The notes beneath the pieces were generated by a model. That model was not told the DNA's origin, ran no database searches, and saw only the letters and a program-made list of their open reading frames with translations. From Photobacterium gaetbulicola Gung47 (GTDB taxonomy: Bacteria > Pseudomonadota > Gammaproteobacteria > Enterobacterales > Vibrionaceae), in NCBI GenBank assembly GCA_000940995.1, contig CP005974.1:1488001-1552000 (forward strand): a DNA stretch of 64,000 nt, given 5' to 3'. This document shows, piece by piece, positions 1 through 9,536 of the stretch; the stretch's first letter is position 1, and every line of letters starts with the position of its first letter. Both the position numbers and the translations under genes were made by a program.

Positions 1-842
1 TGGCGGGTGAGATCGATATTACCAACGAGCTGCCGAACGAGCACTTCCGTCGTCTTCAGAACCAGCACGCTGATTCTGTGTCTATCTCTGGTAACCTGTG
101 TTCTTACTACTACGGCTTCAACAATGAAAAAGCGCCATTTAACGATGTGCGTGTTCGTAAGGCGCTATCTTACGCGATTGACCGTGATGTAGTGACCAAG
201 GCACTGCTTGGCCAAGGCCAGAAGCCAGGCTACTTCCTGACGCCAGAAATCACTGCTAACTTCAATCCAGTGACGCCTGAGTATGGCCAGATGACGCAGA
301 AAGAGCGTAACGCGAAAGCGAAAGAGCTGCTTGAGGAAGCCGGCTTTGGCCCAGGCAACCCGCTGAACTTCACCCTGCTTTACAACACGTCTGAAAACCA
401 CAAGAAGATTGCAGTTGCGATTGCTTCTATGTGGAAGAAGAACCTGAACGTCACAGCTACGCTTGAGAACCAAGAGTGGAAAACGTACCTAGATACTCGT
501 CGTCAGGGTAACTTCGACGTTACACGTGCAGGCTGGTGTGGTGACTACAACGAAGCATCAAGCTTCCTGTCACTGATGCAGAGCAACAACAGTTCTAACG
601 ACCCTCGTTACAACAGCAAGGCATACGATGCGATCATGGCAAAAGCGCTGGAGTCCACTTCAGATGCAGAGCGTGAGCAGCTATACATCGAGGCTGAGCA
701 GCTACTAGCCTCAGATATGCCAATTGCTCCTATCTACCAATATGTGAAAGCGCGTCTGGTTAACCCGAAAGTGGGTGGCTACCCTGCGAACAACGCAGAA
801 GACAAGCTTTTCTCCAAAGATATGTACATCATTGCTGACTAA
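1..842 (+). CDS. oppA: Oligopeptide ABC transporter substrate-binding protein OppA (3' part)
   Basis: The reading frame is open from base 3 of the window to the stop at 840-842, so the 5' half lies outside and only the last 279 residues are visible. OppA is the periplasmic peptide-binding protein that delivers oligopeptides to OppBC. The visible part is typical of the C-terminal lobe of SBP family 5: a YYGFN stretch, then FNDVRVRKALSYAIDR, the region where these proteins close on the peptide. oppBCDF follow on the same strand, which fixes the assignment. The ATG at base 78 is internal and not a start. Confidence 0.93.
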   Translation, partial: AGEIDITNELPNEHFRRLQNQHADSVSISGNLCSYYYGFNNEKAPFNDVRVRKALSYAIDRDVVTKALLGQGQKPGYFLTPEITANFNPVTPEYGQMTQKERNAKAKELLEEAGFGPGNPLNFTLLYNTSENHKKIAVAIASMWKKNLNVTATLENQEWKTYLDTRRQGNFDVTRAGWCGDYNEASSFLSLMQSNNSSNDPRYNSKAYDAIMAKALESTSDAEREQLYIEAEQLLASDMPIAPIYQYVKARLVNPKVGGYPANNAEDKLFSKDMYIIAD

Positions 843-867
843 TAGCCAGCAAGAAGCATGATAATAA

Positions 868-907
868 GCGCTGCTCTCGGGACGGGAGCAGTGCCCTTTC
901 TGGTTTT
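868..907 (+). terminator. Hairpin in the oppA-oppB gap, attenuator-like
   Basis: A 9-bp stem (868-876 with 886-894, one G-U pair) is followed by a moderately T-rich tract. It sits between oppA and oppB, where a partial terminator commonly lets the binding protein be made in excess of the membrane components. The T tract is interrupted, so read-through into oppB is expected. Confidence 0.5.
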
Positions 908-957
908 TCACGCCAGTATTTATTGACTGTCACAGACTAAAAAGAACGGTGGAGTTT

Positions 958-1878
958 ATGATTAAATTCATCGCAAAACGGATTTTTGAAGCAATACCAA
1001 CCCTGTTGGTGTTAATCACAATTTCCTTTTTCCTGATGCGCTTTGCACCAGGCAACCCATTTTCCAGCGAGCGTCCGCTTCCCCCGGAAGTGATGGCTAA
1101 CATCGAGGCCAAGTATGGTCTGGATAAGCCGGTATTCGAACAATACACCACGTACCTTGGCAATATTGTGCAAGGTGATTTCGGTCCTTCTTTCAAATAT
1201 AAAGATTTCACCGTCAACGAGCTGGTGTCTAAAGCCCTGCCGGTCTCGGCGAAAATCGGCTTCTTTGCCTTTATTTTTGCCTTGGTGATGGGGGTCACCG
1301 TCGGCACCATTGCCGCCTTGAAGCAAAACAGTTGGATAGACTACTGCATAATGTCGACGGCCATGGCCGGGGTGGTGATGCCGTCGTTTATTCTCGCCCC
1401 GGTATTGATCTATATCTTCTCGATTAACCTGGGCTGGCTACCCGCGGGGGGCTGGAACGACGGCGGCCTGAAATTTATGCTGTTGCCAATGATGGGGATG
1501 TCACTGCTGTACGTAGCAACGTTCGCCCGTATTACCCGTGGTAGCATGATCGAAACCCTCAATAGTAACTTCATCCGTACCGCTCGCGCCAAGGGCCTGA
1601 GCTACGGCTATATCATTATCAAGCACGCCCTGAAGCCTGCGTTGCTGCCAGTTGTTTCCTACATGGGTCCGGCTTTCGTCGGTATCATCACGGGTTCAGT
1701 CGTTATCGAAACCATTTTCGGCCTACCGGGTATCGGTAAGCTGTTTGTTAACGCCGCCTTTAACCGTGACTACTCTCTAGTATTGGGTATCACTATCCTG
1801 ATTGGTTCTTTGACCATTATTTTCAACGCCATTGTCGACATTGTACTGGCGTACATTGATCCGAAAATCCGTTACTAA
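958..1878 (+). CDS. oppB: Oligopeptide transporter permease OppB
   Basis: Inner-membrane permease of the oligopeptide importer, forming the channel with OppC. The protein has 306 residues, the same length as E. coli OppB, and resembles it from the first residues (MIKF, then EAIPTL) to the end (DPKIRY). A membrane-spanning N-terminus, about six predicted TM segments and the EAA loop (RTARAKGLS) that contacts the ATPases are visible. I chose ATG 958 over the GTG at 949 because the GGTGG ribosome site precedes it and the family starts there. It lies 115 bases after oppA and 12 before oppC. Confidence 0.96.
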   Translation: MIKFIAKRIFEAIPTLLVLITISFFLMRFAPGNPFSSERPLPPEVMANIEAKYGLDKPVFEQYTTYLGNIVQGDFGPSFKYKDFTVNELVSKALPVSAKIGFFAFIFALVMGVTVGTIAALKQNSWIDYCIMSTAMAGVVMPSFILAPVLIYIFSINLGWLPAGGWNDGGLKFMLLPMMGMSLLYVATFARITRGSMIETLNSNFIRTARAKGLSYGYIIIKHALKPALLPVVSYMGPAFVGIITGSVVIETIFGLPGIGKLFVNAAFNRDYSLVLGITILIGSLTIIFNAIVDIVLAYIDPKIRY

Positions 1879-1890
1879 GGAGCCCAACCG

Positions 1891-2805
1891 ATGATGCTGA
1901 CTAAAAAAGAAAACGTAGAAGCGGTTGAGAATTTTTCCGAGCAATTGGAAATTGAAGGCCGTAGTTTGTGGCAGGATGCCCGCATCCGCTTTATGCGCAA
2001 TAAAGCGGCGATGGTGAGCTTGACGATCCTCTGCTTGATCTCCTTGGCAGTGATCTTTGGCCCGATGTTCAGTAACTATGCATTCGATGACACCGACTGG
2101 TATGCATTGCACGCCGCTCCGAGCTTTGGTCCGGAAGGCCATTTCTTTGGTACTGACAGCCTGGGCCGAGACCTGTTCACCCGTACGCTGATCGGCGGCC
2201 GTATCTCCCTGATGGTAGGTATCATGGGGGCATTGGTCGCAGTTTTGATTGGTACGCTTTACGGTGCAACCTCCGGCTTTATTGGTGGCCGGACCGACCG
2301 TGTGATGATGCGTATCCTGGAAATTCTCTACTCGATCCCATTCATGTTCTTCGTGATCGTATTGGTAACTTTCTTCGGCCGTAACATCATGCTGATCTTT
2401 GTGGCGATCGGTGCGATTTCATGGCTCGACATGGCACGTATTGTTCGTGGTCAAACCTTGTCGTTGCGCAGTAAGGAGTTCATCGAGGCGGCTCGGGTAT
2501 CTGGCGTAAGCCAGTGGCGGATCATTACCCGCCATATTGTGCCGAACGTATTGGGTATCGTCGCGGTTTACTCAACTTTGCTAGTGCCATCGATGATCCT
2601 GACAGAATCGTTCCTGAGTTTCCTTGGCTTGGGGGTACAGGAGCCAATGACCAGCTGGGGTGCCTTGCTACAGGAAGGTTCACAAACGATGGAAGTCGCC
2701 ATCTGGCAGCTGATGTTCCCAGCGGCATTTATGGTGGTTACGCTGTTCTGCTTTAACTATGTGGGTGACGGTTTGCGTGACGCACTGGATCCAAAAGACA
2801 GATAA
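1891..2805 (+). CDS. oppC: Oligopeptide transporter permease OppC
   Basis: Second inner-membrane permease of the Opp importer, 304 residues. The N-terminal cytoplasmic stretch including EGRSLWQDA, the FGTDSLGRDLF region and the EAA loop (EFIEAARVSG) are all characteristic of OppC/DppC permeases. The start MML matches the E. coli protein, and AAGGAG stands upstream. It is separated from oppB by 12 bases, so the two are almost certainly co-translated; the gap to oppD is 72 bases. Confidence 0.96.
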   Translation: MMLTKKENVEAVENFSEQLEIEGRSLWQDARIRFMRNKAAMVSLTILCLISLAVIFGPMFSNYAFDDTDWYALHAAPSFGPEGHFFGTDSLGRDLFTRTLIGGRISLMVGIMGALVAVLIGTLYGATSGFIGGRTDRVMMRILEILYSIPFMFFVIVLVTFFGRNIMLIFVAIGAISWLDMARIVRGQTLSLRSKEFIEAARVSGVSQWRIITRHIVPNVLGIVAVYSTLLVPSMILTESFLSFLGLGVQEPMTSWGALLQEGSQTMEVAIWQLMFPAAFMVVTLFCFNYVGDGLRDALDPKDR

Positions 2806-2877
2806 CAAGAAGGCCTCGGTCTACCACCACGGAAGAGGGCAGGTAGGCCAGAGGTAGATAGATTATAAGGAAGTACT

Positions 2878-3843
2878 ATGAGCTTATTAGATGTCAAAGA
2901 TCTACGCGTAGAATTCAAAACTCAAGACGGCATTGTCACCGCGGTAAACGATCTAAACTTTTCGCTCAACCAAGGCGAGACCTTGGGTATCGTCGGTGAG
3001 TCCGGTTCGGGCAAGAGCCAGACGGTATTCGCTATCATGGGCCTACTGGCTAAAAACGGCATGATTGGCGGCAGTGCCAAATTTGAAGGCCGTGAAATTC
3101 TCAACCTACCAGAAAAAGAACTTAACCGGATCCGTGCCGAACAAATCGCAATGATTTTCCAGGATCCGATGACGTCACTGAACCCGTACATGAAAGTTAG
3201 CGATCAGCTGATGGAAGTACTGATGTTGCACAAGGGAATGGGCAAGGCTGAAGCATTCGAAGAAAGTGTTCGCATGCTGGAAGCGGTGAAAATCCCTGAA
3301 GCACGCAAGCGTATTACCATGTACCCGCACGAATTTTCGGGCGGTATGCGACAGCGTGTAATGATTGCCATGGCACTTTTGTGTCGTCCTAAACTACTGA
3401 TTGCTGATGAGCCGACAACAGCGTTGGACGTGACGGTACAGGCGCAGATCATGGAGTTGTTGAATGAACTGAAAACAGACTTCAATACTGCGATCATTAT
3501 GATCACCCACGATCTGGGGGTGGTTGCCGGTAGCTGTGACAAAGTATTGGTAATGTACGCTGGCCGTACCATGGAATACGGCAAGATTGATGAGATTTTC
3601 TACAAGCCATCGCACCCATATACAGAAGGTTTGTTGAAAGCCATTCCGCGCCTTGATACCGAGGGCGAAGAGCTGCCAACAATCCCGGGTAACCCACCGA
3701 ACTTACTGAGTTTGCCTGTCGGCTGTCCTTACCAGGAGCGATGCCATCGTGTATCTAGCCGTTGTTCGCAAGAAGCGCCTCAATTAAAGGCATTTACTGA
3801 AGGTCGCTTGCGCGCGTGTTTTTCTGATATGGGGACGTGGTAA
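2878..3843 (+). CDS. oppD: Oligopeptide transporter ATP-binding protein OppD
   Basis: Cytoplasmic ABC ATPase that powers peptide import with OppF. Its 321 residues show Walker A (GESGSGKS, about residue 41), the signature FSGGMRQR, Walker B (LLIADEPTTALD) and the switch His (THDLGVV). The C-terminal oligopeptide-transporter extension carries Cys residues (CPYQERC, then C and C further on), which in OppD/DppD relatives can bind an iron-sulfur cluster. AAGGAAG lies before the ATG. Its stop overlaps the oppF start as TAATG. Confidence 0.95.
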   Translation: MSLLDVKDLRVEFKTQDGIVTAVNDLNFSLNQGETLGIVGESGSGKSQTVFAIMGLLAKNGMIGGSAKFEGREILNLPEKELNRIRAEQIAMIFQDPMTSLNPYMKVSDQLMEVLMLHKGMGKAEAFEESVRMLEAVKIPEARKRITMYPHEFSGGMRQRVMIAMALLCRPKLLIADEPTTALDVTVQAQIMELLNELKTDFNTAIIMITHDLGVVAGSCDKVLVMYAGRTMEYGKIDEIFYKPSHPYTEGLLKAIPRLDTEGEELPTIPGNPPNLLSLPVGCPYQERCHRVSSRCSQEAPQLKAFTEGRLRACFSDMGTW

Positions 3844-4832
3844 TGGAAGCTCAAAAGAAAGTATTACTTGATATTCATGATCTGAAGGTTCACTTCAGCA
3901 TTGCTCAGAAATCCGCATGGCCGTGGACCAAACCATTGAGCTTGAAAGCGGTTGATGGCGTTGATATCCGTCTCTATGAAGGTGAGACGCTGGGTGTGGT
4001 TGGTGAATCTGGTTGTGGTAAATCAACCTTCGCCCGTGCGGTTATCGGCTTGGTTGAAGCAACCGATGGCAAGGTGGTTTGGTTGGGTCAGGACTTGACC
4101 AAGCTGGACCACAAAGCGATGCGCGAAAAACGTAAAGACATCCAGATGATTTTCCAGGATCCGCTGGCATCGCTGAACCCGCGTATGACGGTAGGTGAAA
4201 TTATCGCTGAGCCATTGAAAGCTTACTTTCCGGAGCTTTCGGCAGATGATGTGAAACAGCAAGTTAAGGCCATGATGGCCAAAGTAGGTTTGCTACCTAA
4301 CGTAATCAACCGTTACCCGCATGAATTCTCAGGGGGGCAGTGTCAGCGTATTGGTATTGCCCGTGCCTTGATCCTAAAGCCCAAGTTGATTATTTGTGAT
4401 GAGCCGGTATCGGCTTTGGACGTATCGATTCAGGCACAGGTCGTTAACCTGCTTAAATCGCTACAGAAAGAAATGGGCCTGAGTCTGATCTTCATTGCCC
4501 ACGACTTGTCGGTAGTTAAGCACATCTCGGACCGCGTGCTGGTGATGTATTTGGGCAATGCGGTTGAGATGGGGGAAGCCGAGGCACTGTTCAGTGAGCC
4601 GAAGCACCCATACACCAAAGCCTTGATGTCGGCAGTACCGATCCCTGATCCGGAGTTGGAGCGCACCAAGCACATTGAGCTGCTGGAAGGCGATTTGCCT
4701 TCACCGATGAACCCGCCTTCAGGCTGCGTGTTCCGGACCCGTTGTCCAGTGGCGACGGCCGAATGTGCGAATAAAAAGCCAGTGCTAAACGGCAACGATA
4801 TTCATGCAGTTTCTTGCCTCAACGCTCAATAA
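3843..4832 (+). CDS. oppF: Oligopeptide transporter ATP-binding protein OppF
   Basis: Second cytoplasmic ATPase of the Opp system, 329 residues. Walker A (GESGCGKS), signature (FSGGQCQR), Walker B (LIICDEPVSALD) and the C-terminal extension with CVFRTRCP are present. I place the start at ATG 3843, which overlaps the oppD stop (TAATG) and follows GGGGAC; an in-frame GTG six bases earlier is less likely. It is the last gene of the operon, and a strong terminator follows at 4854. Confidence 0.95.
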   Translation: MEAQKKVLLDIHDLKVHFSIAQKSAWPWTKPLSLKAVDGVDIRLYEGETLGVVGESGCGKSTFARAVIGLVEATDGKVVWLGQDLTKLDHKAMREKRKDIQMIFQDPLASLNPRMTVGEIIAEPLKAYFPELSADDVKQQVKAMMAKVGLLPNVINRYPHEFSGGQCQRIGIARALILKPKLIICDEPVSALDVSIQAQVVNLLKSLQKEMGLSLIFIAHDLSVVKHISDRVLVMYLGNAVEMGEAEALFSEPKHPYTKALMSAVPIPDPELERTKHIELLEGDLPSPMNPPSGCVFRTRCPVATAECANKKPVLNGNDIHAVSCLNAQ

Positions 4833-4853
4833 TTCAAGCCTGTGACAGGCTTT

Positions 4854-4882
4854 GGGCGCGGTGTAAAAACCGCGCCTTTTTT
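4854..4882 (+). terminator. Rho-independent terminator of oppABCDF
   Basis: GGCGCGG (4855-4861) pairs with CCGCGCC (4870-4876) and is followed directly by six T. It lies 22 bases after the oppF stop. Confidence 0.92.
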
Positions 4883-4938
4883 GTTTGTAATCTGGCTAAA
4901 AAGCCAATAAATTTAATTATTTATGCTATTGGTGCCTG

Positions 4939-4956
4939 TGTGACCTACATGTCACA
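4939..4956. promoter_or_regulatory. 18-bp inverted repeat upstream of the chemoreceptor gene
   Basis: TGTGAC and GTCACA flank a 6-base centre, about 90 bases before the chemoreceptor start. The half-sites look CRP-like, but the inner spacing (8 bases between TGTGA and TCACA rather than 6) is wrong for CRP, so the regulator is unknown. No convincing -10 element is assigned. Confidence 0.35.
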
Positions 4957-5047
4957 ATATGCAAAATATGGCGACTGGGTCCAAGGTTTGACACAGTACC
5001 GATAACGTTTGTTGTCGAATAAATGTAGTAGTAACAAGGATTGTTGT

Positions 5048-7159
5048 ATGCGGTCATTATCCGTCAAATGGAAAATAGCCCTGATGGCCGGGCTAGCCTT
5101 ACTGGCGACAGTTATAGTCTTAACAGGCCTGTCATTTTATTTCGCCTCCCAAAACCAACAGCTCGTTAGCCAGCAGGTTTTCTCTACTCTTAGGGAAAAA
5201 TCCCAACTGGTCGTTCAGGCCCAAGCAGAAAAGCAAAGCACGACGGTTCAGCAGTACCTGGATGAAGCGACGCACCGCGCTGAGATGCTGGCCCAGAGTG
5301 TACTGTTCCTAAAACACAATGCTGAAGAGAATTACACCAATAGCTCTGAATTGCGTGGTTCTATCAGCGAGTTATTACGTCGTACCGTAAATGAGTTCGA
5401 GAATATTCATGGTGCCTTTGTGGTGTTTAACCCTGATGCCCTGGACGGTGAAGATAGGAATTATGTTGGAGCCGATTATGTGGGTGCCAATGAACAGGGA
5501 CGCTTTGCGCCGTATTGGGCGAAATCACCATCCGGTGATGCTGAACAATTTATCTATTCAGAGTCGCAGTTGATCTCTCGCCAAAGGCTATGGTCACAGT
5601 GTCTGAGCAGCCAAGCGAGTATGTGTGTGTCTAATCCGCTGTTGGCAGGGTTCGGTCAGCTGGCACCTATTGTTAGTACCATTACTGTCCCGCTTGATAT
5701 TGACGGAGAGATCGTCGGGGTGATGGGAATTGATATTCAGCTTTCTCCATTACAGCCACTAATTCAATCTGTCGACCAAGCGTTGTTTGATAGTGCCGGC
5801 AATGTCAGCCTGATCAGCCAGAATGGCACAATCGTGGCTTGGGATCAGTCGCAAAGTCGAGTCGGCCAGCTCTTTAATCAAAACGACGGACTGCCGGCGG
5901 AACTAACCCGCTGGTTACAGGGAGGCGAAGAGCAAGTGCTCTGGACGGGTGATCAGCTGTGGCTCTATGCCTACACACCGGTCCAGCTTGGGCTGGTGCG
6001 CTGGGGAATTGTTATCCAGTTGCCGGTGGCACGGGTGCTGGAAGAGGCAATCGCTTTGGACGCAGATATTTCGCAGCAGCGTGACCAGTCGGCATGGGTT
6101 CAGTCGGTTGCAAGTTTGGCGGTCGCGGTTACTGGCTTGCTGGCGGTTGTCTTCGCTGCTTCTCGTGTGGTGGCTCCGATCCGCCATGTTGCTGAACGAT
6201 TGGAAGACATTGCGACGGGGGAAGGGGATTTAACTCAGCGCTTGCCTGTCGCGCAAAATGATGAAGTCGGCCAGCTTGCCCTTTGGTTCAACCGTTTTTT
6301 GGATAAACTCCAAGCCACTATCGGTGATGTCGTGGTTGCGGTGAACGATGTGGGTATGACGTCTGAACAAGCAGCAGAAGTCGCTAACCATACCCGCGAC
6401 GGCAGTCAGGCCCAGTTCCGGGAAGTGGATATGGTGGCCACAGCGTCGGAAGAGCTGGCACAGACCGCCGAGCAAGTTGTGGGCTATACCGAAACGGCCG
6501 TTGTGGCTGCCGGCCAGGCCGATAGTGCGGTGCGAGATGGTCACGGGGTGATCAAACAATCAGCAATATCGATGGATAGCTTGGTGGCCAGGATGGAAAA
6601 TGCCGTGCCGGTTGCCAAGGAGCTTGAGACCAATAGTGAAGACATCAACCAGATCCTCCAGGTAATTGAAGGCATTTCCGAGCAGACTAATTTGTTGGCC
6701 TTGAATGCCGCCATCGAAGCAGCTCGTGCCGGTGAGCAGGGGCGTGGTTTTGCCGTTGTAGCCGACGAGGTGCGCCAGTTAGCCAGCCGGACACACGACT
6801 CGGTCGGGCAGATCCGTACTGTGATTGAAGTATTGCAACAAGGTACGCGTGATGTTGTCGTTGCGATTGAAGAGGGTAACCAGTTAGCCGGTGAGACGTC
6901 CTCTCAAGTTGGCCGCGCCGTGGTCAGCCTCGGACAAATTACGGAGGCGGTGGCATCTATTCAATCAATGAATGAGCAAATCATGCATGCGGCCCATGAA
7001 CAGCAAACAGTATCGGCTGAAGTTAACCACAATGTGTCGAATATCCGAGGTTTGAGTGAGAACATCCTTGAGCAGGCGGAGAAGTCTGCGGGTATTGGCA
7101 AGCGGTTGGCTGACCTATCCAAGCATCAGCAGTCGTTAGCCGGGCAATTTAAGCTCTGA
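5048..7159 (+). CDS. Methyl-accepting chemotaxis protein (dCache-type sensor)
   Basis: Membrane chemoreceptor of 703 residues. A TM segment near residues 8-30 is followed by a large periplasmic region (about 30-360) that resembles a double-Cache sensor, with two Cys in the stretch containing SQCLSSQASMC. A second TM (around 360-385), a HAMP domain and the signalling domain come next. The hairpin tip reads EQTNLLALNAAIEAARAGEQ, diagnostic of MCPs that contact CheA/CheW. No C-terminal CheR-tethering pentapeptide is seen. ATG 5048 is chosen because AAGGA precedes it at the right distance. The ligand cannot be told; the neighbouring opp genes suggest peptides only by position. Confidence 0.93.
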   Translation: MRSLSVKWKIALMAGLALLATVIVLTGLSFYFASQNQQLVSQQVFSTLREKSQLVVQAQAEKQSTTVQQYLDEATHRAEMLAQSVLFLKHNAEENYTNSSELRGSISELLRRTVNEFENIHGAFVVFNPDALDGEDRNYVGADYVGANEQGRFAPYWAKSPSGDAEQFIYSESQLISRQRLWSQCLSSQASMCVSNPLLAGFGQLAPIVSTITVPLDIDGEIVGVMGIDIQLSPLQPLIQSVDQALFDSAGNVSLISQNGTIVAWDQSQSRVGQLFNQNDGLPAELTRWLQGGEEQVLWTGDQLWLYAYTPVQLGLVRWGIVIQLPVARVLEEAIALDADISQQRDQSAWVQSVASLAVAVTGLLAVVFAASRVVAPIRHVAERLEDIATGEGDLTQRLPVAQNDEVGQLALWFNRFLDKLQATIGDVVVAVNDVGMTSEQAAEVANHTRDGSQAQFREVDMVATASEELAQTAEQVVGYTETAVVAAGQADSAVRDGHGVIKQSAISMDSLVARMENAVPVAKELETNSEDINQILQVIEGISEQTNLLALNAAIEAARAGEQGRGFAVVADEVRQLASRTHDSVGQIRTVIEVLQQGTRDVVVAIEEGNQLAGETSSQVGRAVVSLGQITEAVASIQSMNEQIMHAAHEQQTVSAEVNHNVSNIRGLSENILEQAEKSAGIGKRLADLSKHQQSLAGQFKL

Positions 7160-7186
7160 GTTATATACCCGGTAACCGCATCAACA

Positions 7187-7214
7187 CCAACACCGGGCAA
7201 ACACCCGGTGTTTC
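7187..7214. terminator. Hairpin between convergent chemoreceptor and roxA genes
   Basis: A 9-bp stem, AACACCGGG with CCCGGTGTT, lies between the two convergent stops. T tracts on both sides are short, so termination in either direction is plausible but not certain. Confidence 0.6.
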
Positions 7215-7227
7215 ATTTAACAATCGA

Positions 7228-8361
7228 CTATTCAACGGGATACCAGTATCCGTAGTTGATCAGCTGGGTCAGTAAGGCGATAAAGGCCGGATGATCGATG
7301 AGTTTGCCCAGCTTATCCTGACTGATGGTTTCAGCATCGCACAGGTAGGTCGCCGCCGTGCCGCACTCTTCTGGTAGTTGGTAGCTTTCACCATTGATAA
7401 AGAGCTGGTGCGGTTGTTCGGGGTAGTAAAACGCCCGGAGGCCACCCAGTCGTTTTAGCACTTCACCACTTTCGAGAAACTGGTAGACTTCAGCGGCTTG
7501 CCATGGTGGATCAGCGGCAATGATATCAAGTTCGTGGCGATTTTGGCTGAGGTGTTCACCCATCCACTGTTTTATCATCTCAGGGTGATCTAACAGGCTG
7601 CGCATCATGGCTTCCATATCGGCGCGCTCGCTGGCCATGATTGCCCCTGGTGTTTTGCGAGCCGGTAAATCAGGGTTGTGGTAATGGACATCACCCACCT
7701 CGTTGGCAATCACATAATCGGCAAAGCTGCTGAGTAACTCTTGTTTCTTCGGTGAGCGAAAGCCGATAGAAAAACTCATCGCCGTCTCGATGGCATAGCC
7801 GTCGTGCGGGAAGCCCGGCGGAATATAGAGGATATCGCCCGGCTCGAGGACATCGTCAAGAATAGGCTCGAAATCTTTGATCTGGCGAAGTGCCGGATGG
7901 CCATGCTTTTCTTCGTAGTCTTCTTTTTGAGGCCCTACGCGCCAGCGCCGCTTACCCGAACCTTGTACGATGAAGACATCGTATTGGTCGATGTGCGGGC
8001 CGACACCGCCGCCTGGAGTGGAATAGCTGATCATCAGGTCATCGAACAACCAGTTCGGTAATTGGCGAAAAGGCGTTACTAAGCTGGCCGCCCCCTCATG
8101 CCAGTGGTTAGCGGCCTGTACCACGAAGGACCAGTTATCTTTTGGCACGTTGTCGAAAGTAAGCGGGCCATGTTTGACCTCCCACTCGTTGCCGTGCTTG
8201 GCGATATAGCGAGAGTCGACCTCTTCTTCCATGGCAAGGCCTGCCAACTCGTCAGGACTGATAGGATCGGTAAACTTATTGAATCCACCTTTGATGATAG
8301 TGGGTTTCTTTTGCCAGAATTCGGCAAGGAACGCTTCGAAAGAGAAGGTGAGCTGATACAT
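7228..8361 (-). CDS. roxA: Ribosomal protein uL16 3-hydroxylase RoxA (YcfD)
   Basis: Cupin-fold (JmjC-type) 2-oxoglutarate/Fe(II) oxygenase that hydroxylates an arginine of ribosomal protein L16. The 377-residue protein matches E. coli YcfD: DPISPDELAGLAMEEEVDSR near the N-terminus, then GGGVGPHIDQYDVFI with the HxD iron ligands, and LYIPPGFPHDG with the distal His. The start at 8361 aligns with the family N-terminus (MYQLTF); an upstream in-frame ATG at 8406 would add 15 residues unlike the family. No strong ribosome site is seen at either start. It converges with the chemoreceptor. Confidence 0.95.
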   Translation of the reverse strand: MYQLTFSFEAFLAEFWQKKPTIIKGGFNKFTDPISPDELAGLAMEEEVDSRYIAKHGNEWEVKHGPLTFDNVPKDNWSFVVQAANHWHEGAASLVTPFRQLPNWLFDDLMISYSTPGGGVGPHIDQYDVFIVQGSGKRRWRVGPQKEDYEEKHGHPALRQIKDFEPILDDVLEPGDILYIPPGFPHDGYAIETAMSFSIGFRSPKKQELLSSFADYVIANEVGDVHYHNPDLPARKTPGAIMASERADMEAMMRSLLDHPEMIKQWMGEHLSQNRHELDIIAADPPWQAAEVYQFLESGEVLKRLGGLRAFYYPEQPHQLFINGESYQLPEECGTAATYLCDAETISQDKLGKLIDHPAFIALLTQLINYGYWYPVE

Positions 8362-8548
8362 AGTTTTGCTTTTAAACGCTGACAATGATGTTGAGATTAT
8401 ACGCATAAGTATGTCGTGGCAGTGGATTATTTGCGAAAAAGAGCGAGCAGCACTGTTTCGTGAGATGGGCCATCATTGGCTAATGCTTAAAGTGATAAGC
8501 TGGGTAATTCAATCTTTTACAGCGAAATTGTCGAGAAAGAGAACGAAA

Positions 8549-8902
8549 ATGAAACCTGCACCTATTAAAGAACTAATCACGTTCGAAGACTTTGAAAAAC
8601 TGGATATCCGAGTTGGCACGATCACAGCTGTTGCTGAAGTTGAAAAATCGAGGAAGCTGATGAAGCTGACAGTGGATTTTGGCGATCACGTTCGCTCTAT
8701 CCTTGCCGGGATAAAGCAAGAGCGTGAAAACCCTTTTGAGATTGAAGGCAAGCAAGCCTTGTTCGTGGTGAATTTACCCGAGCAAAAAATGGCCGGTGAG
8801 GTATCTCAGGGAATGCTGTTTGATATTGGCTACGCTGACAAGTTGACACCTTGCCTCGCTATACCGGAAGCCACAATTCCGAATGGCAGCCGAGCGGGCT
8901 AG
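8549..8902 (+). CDS. CsaA-like tRNA-binding-domain protein
   Basis: Small cytoplasmic protein of 117 residues consisting of a single OB-fold tRNA-binding domain, as in CsaA and in the C-terminus of methionyl-tRNA synthetase. Hallmarks are the FEDFEKLDIRVGTI start, the AGI region and the end NLPEQKMAGEVSQGMLF. CsaA from Bacillus is described as an export-associated chaperone; the role in proteobacteria is uncertain. The ATG at 8549 follows a purine-rich AAAGAGAA and matches where the domain begins; the open frame extends upstream without family similarity. The P-loop gene follows 36 bases later on the same strand. Confidence 0.85.
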   Translation: MKPAPIKELITFEDFEKLDIRVGTITAVAEVEKSRKLMKLTVDFGDHVRSILAGIKQERENPFEIEGKQALFVVNLPEQKMAGEVSQGMLFDIGYADKLTPCLAIPEATIPNGSRAG

Positions 8903-8938
8903 ATAACAGGTAGTAGGTTAGTTAGATAGAGGAAAAAT

Positions 8939-9427
8939 ATGACCGGGAAGCTGTATTTCTTCTGCGGCAAGATGGGGGCGGGAAAGTCTACCAAGTCCAA
9001 GCAAGTTAGCATTGAGCGAAATGCTGTCTTGCTATCGGAAGATGAATGGTTGGCAGCGCTTTATCCCAATAAGGTTGCTTCGTTCCAAGATTACATCCAC
9101 TATTCAGGTTTGATGAAACCATTAGTCCGGAGCCATGTTCAACGCATTCTATTAACTGGCACCAATGTGGTATTGGATTTTCCTGCTAATACCCAAAGCC
9201 AACGGACTTGGTTCTTATCTCTAGCCTCTGAAGTTAATGCCAATCATGAACTTATTTACCTGCAGGTAAGTAACGAGCAATGTCTCAGGCAGATAGCGAA
9301 AAGGCGAGCCGAACAACCGGAGCGGGCAGCGTTTGATAATGAAGAAATGTTCAACCATATTACTCAGTTTTTCGAGGCTCCTGACAGCAGCGAAGGTATC
9401 ATGATAACTGTTGTTTCAAACGGGTAG
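8939..9427 (+). CDS. P-loop kinase-like ATP-binding protein
   Basis: A 162-residue cytoplasmic protein with a Walker A motif right at the N-terminus (GKMGAGKST, residues 10-18). It has the compact size and arginine-rich lid-like C-terminal part (AKRRAEQPERAAF) of the AAA_33/zeta-toxin-like small-molecule kinase group. The substrate is not evident, and no toxin-antitoxin partner is adjacent. GAGGA precedes the start. It probably shares a transcript with the CsaA-like gene 36 bases upstream. I do not recognise an established gene name. Confidence 0.75.
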   Translation: MTGKLYFFCGKMGAGKSTKSKQVSIERNAVLLSEDEWLAALYPNKVASFQDYIHYSGLMKPLVRSHVQRILLTGTNVVLDFPANTQSQRTWFLSLASEVNANHELIYLQVSNEQCLRQIAKRRAEQPERAAFDNEEMFNHITQFFEAPDSSEGIMITVVSNG

Positions 9428-9536
9428 TGCGGTGATAACGAGCGGCAAAATTCTGATTAGCCGTTAGAATACACTCGCATAGACCGAAGTGAGCCAATAC
9501 TATATATGGCAGATTCATTGATAGAAGAAGTAATGT

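Noticed and set aside
4939..4956. CRP site upstream of the first chemoreceptor gene
   Set aside because: TGTGA and TCACA are 8 bases apart instead of 6. It was kept only as an inverted repeat of unknown function.
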